Position numbers and translations under genes: made by a program. 64,000 nucleotides of DNA from Golubevia sp. BC0850 (taxonomy: Eukaryota > Basidiomycota > Exobasidiomycetes > Golubeviales > Golubeviaceae), in assembly GCA_012976225.1 (NCBI GenBank), contig JAAVVG010000042.1:1-64000 (forward strand), in the 5' to 3' direction. Shown here one piece after another: positions 58,130 to 64,000 of the stretch (within the stretch, counting starts at the first letter, position 1; each line of letters starts with the position of its first letter). The notes under the pieces were generated by a model that did no database searches, was not told the origin of the DNA, and was given only the letters and a program-made list of their open reading frames with translations.

Positions 58130-60420
58130 CTACCCTCGATTCTTAAGTTTAATACCAGGTAAAGCAAAGAATTCAAACACCCTCTCGGCGGGACTAGCAA
58201 TCCCTCTTCTACCTTCCAACACACTCATTTTATTCCCTCTAACAATCCCCACCACCGATCCAGTTTCAGTTTCCACGACAGGACCACCAGAACTTCCAGG
58301 AGGAGGAAAATTGGAAAGAGTAGAAAAAAAAGGCAAACTTAAAGGATGCTTTTCCTTTTTCGAAGTTTCGATTTGAGAACTTCCATTCAAACTAGAACTT
58401 GACGAATTTTCCGCAGCCCAATTTTCGGTATGATCAATTAGAACCTTGAATTCCAAAGATTGTAATTCATCATAAGTACCAGTCTTAGCTTCATTCCCGA
58501 AGGGGTCTTTATATTCTACTAATCTAGCTCTACCCCATCTACCTCTTGCTTTAACTCTTTCTTCAGCTTCAGAAGAAGCTTCTTCTGGATTATGATTGTA
58601 ATTTTTATTAATTGAAGATCCTTCTGATAGCTCCATCTTCTTCTTAACCTCATCAGAAGAAGACTCAGATTTTGAATTTGAAAAAGCAGCAGCAACTTTC
58701 CCAAAAGCAATTGCCATTTCATTTTCCCAACCTGAAAAAGAAGATACGCAAAGTTCACTTCCAACTGGTGATGGATAGGGTGAAATTGGTAAAGTTCGAA
58801 TCTTTTCAGAAATTGGAATCGAAGTAGAAAGATCTTGATTCAATTGAACAGGAGAGTCTGAAAGTTGAAGAAGGATTAAATCTGAAGATGGAAGACTACT
58901 GAGAAGAGAGTGAACTCTATAGACTAAGCCTGTTCGAGTCATTACTAGACCTAAACTTGAAGATGTGGATGTGGGAGATGAAGAATTGGTGTCTTGAGGC
59001 GTGCAATCTCGGAGCTGGGAGAGGTGAGGGAGGGAAGAGAAGGTCGAATGTATGCTTGTCAAAATGAAGTCTTCTCAAGATTTTGGTTATTAGATTTAGA
59101 CCAATAGGAGCTGAACCTTTTTGACAATCGAAGGAGCTGGTGGAATTGACGAGAGAGCTTGAGATCTTCGATGGTCCAAGGTCCCTCCTCCGAACGTCAT
59201 TCAGCTGGGGAGTTTCTCTAGGCGAAAATTGAGAGCTCAAAAAACTGAAAGTCCTGAAAGTTTTGAACAGTCTTCACTTGCCCTAGAGACCTACGTCTCT
59301 TGCCGTGACTTCCTTAAACACCACAAACTCTTCAGACGACCTATCTTCAAGAGCAAAAGTCTCAAATCGGACTGTTGTTTGATCTACAGCTCTTCAAGCA
59401 GTTTGGTGAAGAGGTAAGATAGAGACCAGTGACTGTTCGAACGGACCTTGTCACCTTCTCTTTCCCTGTCTTACTCCCATTCCCTTTAGGTCCTCTGGAC
59501 TTCCACAATTAACATCTATCATTTCTTCAATTCCCAGCACTCTCTAGTCAGTTACTCACTGTATGAGCACAAGTAATCAACAATTCACCTTTCCCCTTTC
59601 CCTTATCTCCCAAATGTTTCCTCCCCTCCACTGCGAACCCAGAACAAACGCTAATCTTAGGTTCCATTGTTTTTCCATCCAAATCTTTGGCATTCAGTCC
59701 ATCTACATAAGCAACCAGAACCACGCCATCATCTCTAGCTTGTTCGATCTCTGAAGGAGTTGATCTGGCATTTGTAAGAGGGACCTTTCTTGATGGATTG
59801 GGAGTAGGTTCATAAGGTAATGAAAATGGTAGAGTATGATTTGCTAGAGTTGAAAAGGATTCTAGTAATTGAGATATGTTTGAAGGAGATTCAGAAGTTG
59901 AATTGATAGAAGATTGTCCTTGAATTTTTGCCTCTTGTTTCATCAACAATTCAGCAGCTTTCAAAATTCTAGCATCTAAACTATTAGTTTGATCTGGAAT
60001 TGAAGCTTGGTGAGGGATCGCTCTATGTTGCATTACCTCTTTTTGTAAGTCAGGAGTTGTTGCTGTTACTGTTGGAGGATTCGGAGGTTTACCTCCCAAA
60101 CCTCTTCCCCAAGAAGAAGGAGGAGAATTAATATTTAAATTGATTGAATCTTGAGAAGGGAAAGGATCACCTCGAATGGAAAGTCCAATAGGAGTTTTAG
60201 TTCTAATGGTTGGAGATGAATCGAGAGAAGTTGGGGCTGGTGGTGGATTGGTTCCATAGGAAGAATCTACTGATGAACTTAAATTGACTAGAGTCGCAGA
60301 GATTGAGGTTGAAGTTGAGAATGAAGAAAAAGAAGAAGAAGAGGAGACAGATTTGAAGAGAGTTGAACTGATTGATGAATTGGAAAGATTGATAAGCTTC
60401 AATGAAGTTCTGTGACCCAT
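58130..60420 (-). CDS. Trypsin-fold serine protease (HtrA-like)
   Basis: Two exons (59560-60420 and 58130-59014) join in phase 0 to 581 residues. The N-terminus is Ser-rich, with few acidic residues (MGHRTSLKLINLSNSS), and could be a mitochondrial presequence, though that is a guess. The catalytic triad can be traced: His in LLITCAHT, at the very end of exon 1; Asp in SSDLILLQLSD; Ser in GSSGGPVVE, followed by VVGIVRG. This is the order and spacing of trypsin/HtrA-type peptidases. The His and Asp are split by a 545-nt intron, long for this window. No PDZ domain is visible after the protease core and the protein ends soon afterwards (GIKLKNRG). I cannot assign a specific orthologue. Confidence 0.82.
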
Positions 60421-60850
60421 TTTCACCTACCTCTTCTTGAAATGTTGGTGAATAGTTTGATGAATGATGAGAGACGGAAGTTGATTGGAAAGATTTAAAG
60501 ATGAAGAAATTAGAAGGAAGGAAGGAATGGAAAACTTGTTTCAAGGGAAATGAAGTGATAAGCCTTCAGATCTCCCGATTGCGATCAACCTGGGAGACCT
60601 TCTAGAATATTCTGGATCCACCCTCCGAGGGGATGACGAAAAAAGGGGTCGAACTCCTCGTGGGCGTTTAATGAAGGTAAACTATGACCTATCCCTCAAA
60701 ACTGCAGGAAAACGTGGATAGTAACTCCACATTCACAGTCTTTTGAGGGAAGGCTATGATTCACTTGGAAAGTATTTAAAGCAAGGAAGAAGAACTCCTT
60801 TCTTATCTCTTTCCCACTCTCTCCTTCTCCTCTTCTTTCTTCCATTAAAG

Positions 60851-63213
60851 ATGGATCCAGCAACAGCAGCTCACTTTGCTAAAATAGGTCAAGCAACTAT
60901 CATCTTCGCAACCTGTCTAGCCTCGATTCTATGGTATGACACTCTAGCAACCATTCCACGTGAATTCAAAATCGTTTGGATCCCACTGTTCAAAAAGCAC
61001 TTTTCAAAACAGAAATCATTGGATCGAAGTCCTACTACTCCTTTATCTTGGCTTTCAATGCTATTGTTCTTTACAGTTAGGTATGTTTGTAACATTCAAT
61101 TCATTCTTATCATTTGGAGCTTATGGACCGTTTGGACACCAGAGGAATGTGACAAGTTCTTTTGTGAGTATCGATTAGAAATGCTACTGATAAGTATCAG
61201 ATGAAAGTAGAATTAATAAAAAGGTAGGAAATCCGAATGTTTTGAGCACAGGATAGAGCTTCAGTATTTCTAAGCCAATTTGATAAGGGGCCTAGGATTT
61301 CGAAGATGCATGGATTGAGGCTGAGGTTCAAGTTTCGCCCCTTCAGTTCTATCTATAGGTCGAATCTCCTTGTTGGAAATCAGCCTTTCATTCAATCTTT
61401 CAGCGCAAGGTCAATGTATTCGTTTTGAACTCACGTTTCCACTTCTTTTACCCTCTCTTCAGACGTCGACTCATACTTCAGTGCTTTCGTCACAACAGCA
61501 GCGTGAGTTGTCGAACTTCCATCCCTCTTCCCAATGGTTTTCATCCTTTGTATTGATTTGTATCACTCCCATTTCTTCCGGCCTTCACAGGACCGGGATC
61601 ATGTCACTCAGACTCTCAGCAATTTGGAGCAGAAACCTCAAAATCGACATCTTTCTTCTACTTTGTTGGATCACCTTGGTAGCTTTCATGTTTTGGGGAT
61701 CTTACTTTATTGAGCCTGTCCAAGGAGTTCCTTATTGTATTGCCAAGCAAGTCGATGTGAGTTCTCAAGAGATTTGAAGGTCTCTATTCAGATTTGGAAG
61801 TGCTGACATCACTTTCCCCTCTATCTCTCCTCGGGTTTCAGAACAACAAGAACTTGCTCGTGAGTCTTTCAAGTGTTCTTCGACTGGCTCTTTCTCTCTC
61901 ACTGACTTTCTTTGTTGTTTTCAACCAACGTTCTTCAGGCACTTTACATCGGTCCGTTGATTTTCGATACGCTTGTTTTGATATTGACTTTGACTCGAGC
62001 TGTTCAATTGAATCATGGAAACATGGGATCGATTCTAAAGGCACTTGTAGTCGATGGAGTTTTGTACTTCCTTGGAACCTTCACCGTCAACCTTTTGGTG
62101 AGTTTCATAACTCTCAATAAATCTTTCCCCTTTAAGAAAATTCCCCACCCACTTAGTTTCTCAACTTTCCACTTTCGCCAGGCCACTGTCTTCGAACTTC
62201 AAAATCTAGATCCAGCTCTCAAGCCGCTCTTCGCCTCCTGTGCCACCATTGGTACCTCCATCTTTTCTTCTCGAATATTCTTTCGCATGAGGGAATTAGC
62301 AGCTCCAGCTTCTAGGAACTACTCAGGTGGTGCTGCAATTCCACCAACCTTTGCCGATGGAACTTCTTCAGAACCGAATTCTCAATACAAGGATCAAATC
62401 AAGAGCAACGAGAGTAAAGGTAGCTTCGTGACCAAAAGTTGGAACGAGGTTAGCAAGGCTACGGTTGCTGCTTTCCCTTACAAGAGTAGAAGAACTGAAG
62501 TGGTTAAGAAGGAAAAGGCTGGGATACTGGGTAGAGTTAGTCCGATGGGAATTATTGGAAAGGATAGAGGTCATGAGAGAAGGTTGACTGATAATAGTAT
62601 TCATAACGTCGTCAAAATGGAAACTCAATTAGAATGTGTCGCTGTTGAAATGGAAGAATTAGATGGACTTGGGAATGGATCTAGAAGTAGTCATGATAAG
62701 ATCGCTAGAACCTCAAGTTTAGGTCACAGCAAGAAAGGTCGATTTGGGAAAGAAGTTGAATCTGATGAAGACCAAGATGAGAACGTAACGCAATCTTATC
62801 CTCTAGCTCAAGTTCTTTCAAATGACAGTGACCGTAAAAGAACTTCCGATTCAGAGAACGTCAACAACCTTTCACCTCAAGTCCAAATGGGTGACCCAAG
62901 GTTCTCAATTTCTTCAAATCAAGAAGTCGTTTCTGAACTCAATCCAACTCAAGTTGAGTCCAACTCTACCACTTCCGATGAACCATATCAAGTCAACGCT
63001 ACTCCTCCGGCTTTTCTCTCTTCAAACCCTTCAGCTTGGAAACCTCAGGGAAACAAATATCGATCATTGAAACGTCTTCCTTCACCAGCTGAACCAGCTC
63101 CTTTCGCTAGACAACCTTCAAGAGATGGAAGCTTTAAAAGTTTTGGCGCTGATTCAAATGCTTCGGAGACTTCGATCAGAGGTCCTAAATTGACTGTTGT
63201 CGGAAAGCTATAA
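60851..63213 (+). CDS. Seven-helix-type membrane protein, DUF6533 family
   Basis: Six exons give 575 residues: 60851-61163, 61463-61502, 61591-61756, 61842-61859 (18 nt), 61939-62097 and 62182-63213. The first 330 residues are hydrophobic: ATIIFATCLASILWYDTLAT, then the DUF6533-type signature TIPREFKIVW, SWLSMLLFFTVRYVCNIQF, RLSAIWSRNLKIDIFLLL, GPLIFDTLVLILTLTRAVQL and VDGVLYFLGTFTVNLL. DUF6533 proteins are widespread and often multicopy in basidiomycetes. Their function is unknown, although the helix layout resembles receptors. The last 250 residues are soluble, Ser/Asn/Lys-rich and probably cytoplasmic. A signal peptide is not obvious, as the first helix begins near residue 12. Family assignment is by motif memory, not by search. 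Confidence 0.82.
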
Positions 63214-63759
63214 TTCAAAATGCTTTCAAGAGTGCAACTTCAAACATCTAGAACTATCTCAAACAATCTTTTTACTTTATTACCAATACACTCCTTTTAA
63301 TATTCCAATACCTTTCAATTTCTTCGCTACCCTCTCTTGTTGGTTTCTTCTCATTTGTAACTTTCAACTCTTTTTTGCTTCATTTCATTTCTTCGCATCT
63401 CCTTTTTTGGCTCTCCTTTTGTTTCTTAATTTTTCTCTTGGTTTCTCTTTCGTTTCTTGAAACTTCACTTTCTGCTTAGCTTCGTCTGTTCTTCTTCCAT
63501 TTCTCTTGTTGTATCTTTACTCACTTTCTTCGAGTCTCAAACAAATTTCAAAATCACAATTCAACTCTTCCAATCCGTTCCAGATTGTCGACAATCTTCA
63601 AGACATTATGTTATGCGATTGAAGTTCTATTAGTGGGAAAAGTAGAAAAAGGATAAAGTGTAATACAAAGCGATTGGCCTACATCAAACGGGAATCCTAC
63701 CAGGATTCAGAGAGGCAGTCTTGAGAGGTAGATCCAATCCCTTCCAGTTGGCGAAACAT
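63214..63759. other. Convergent 3' flank, pyrimidine-rich
   Basis: CT-rich sequence on the plus strand between the DUF6533 gene and the gene entering from the right. No gene is visible. Confidence 0.4.
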
Positions 63760-64000
63760 TTAGAACTTGTAGCTGAAGATGGCGAAGAAAAGAGAGCAAA
63801 GAGATGACAGAAGATAGAAAGAGAGGAAATCAGCTTTCATTTTGACTCCTCTTCAATTGCTCTTCTCCCCAAACAGCATCTCTCTAGACACATTGATAAT
63901 GGACTATTTTGGAAACTCACACTTGATCAGGTTGATATCCCAAATCAGCCAAAATTCCCTTCAATTCTCCCTGAGATCCCTTGGGACCTTTACCTCCTGA
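63760..64000 (-). CDS. 3' end of an unknown gene (partial, runs off right edge)
   Basis: Two exons can be seen: 63921-64000 and the 13-nt last exon 63760-63772, separated by a 148-nt intron with a GTGAGT donor and CAG acceptor. They encode the C-terminus GSQGELKGILADLGYQPDQV followed by YKF and a stop. Just before it the sequence is Gly/Lys-rich (SGGKGPK). The family is not recognised from so few residues. Confidence 0.55.

Noticed and set aside
1-64000. CRISPR arrays, rRNA genes, LTR or virus-like elements
   Set aside because: None was seen on either strand: no regular spaced repeats, no rRNA-like blocks, no long terminal repeats and no polymerase, integrase or capsid-like frames.

Overview
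The window looks like nuclear DNA of a basidiomycete fungus. Genes are dense, on both strands, and cut by many short introns with GTGAGT-type donors. They include a DUF6533-type membrane protein, an NTF2-FMO fusion and decayed F-box/leucine-rich genes, which together fit Basidiomycota. I cannot place it more precisely. I saw no rRNA, CRISPR array, LTR element or virus-like element.

Layout. 1-1669: 5' part of a coiled-coil gene leaving the left edge. 2657-2761: an intron-containing initiator tRNA-Met, with a duplicated 5' half and flank near 10.4 kb. 3.4-5.8 kb: a decayed LRR-like gene. 6649-9773: the replication kinase CDC7. 11132-12332: a peroxisomal enoyl-CoA isomerase ending in SKL. 12.3-19.0 kb: gene-poor, with an F-box pseudogene and the longest copy of an unknown repeated gene family. 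19.0-22 kb: a small unknown gene and a class I aminotransferase. 22739-29171: a 2,026-residue protein with several START-like domains. 30.4-31.9 kb: another F-box-like relic beside a 5' fragment of the repeated family. 32505-37412: a rhodanese-plus-USP deubiquitinase. 37829-39404: 3-hydroxyanthranilate dioxygenase. 39.4-42.9 kb: mostly fragments. 42952-48459: a secreted lipase and an FMO facing each other. 49157-51773: an SSH4-like SPRY adaptor. 51.8-56 kb: a long gene-poor stretch. 56-57.5 kb: a second long copy of the repeated family. 58130-60420: a trypsin-like protease. 60851-63213: the DUF6533 protein. 63760-64000: the 3' end of a gene entering from the right.

Most intact genes are housekeeping: DNA replication, fatty-acid oxidation, NAD synthesis, ubiquitin and endosomal sorting, and lipid binding. 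They show no operon-like logic. The USP8/Doa4-like enzyme and the Rsp5-adaptor-like SPRY protein plausibly act in the same endosomal ubiquitin pathway.

The most unusual content is the unknown repeated family. It has two long copies, one 5' fragment, one 3' tail and one upstream fragment, the last lying inside a host intron. Coding regions were built by reading splice sites and reading frames by eye. No database search was run.
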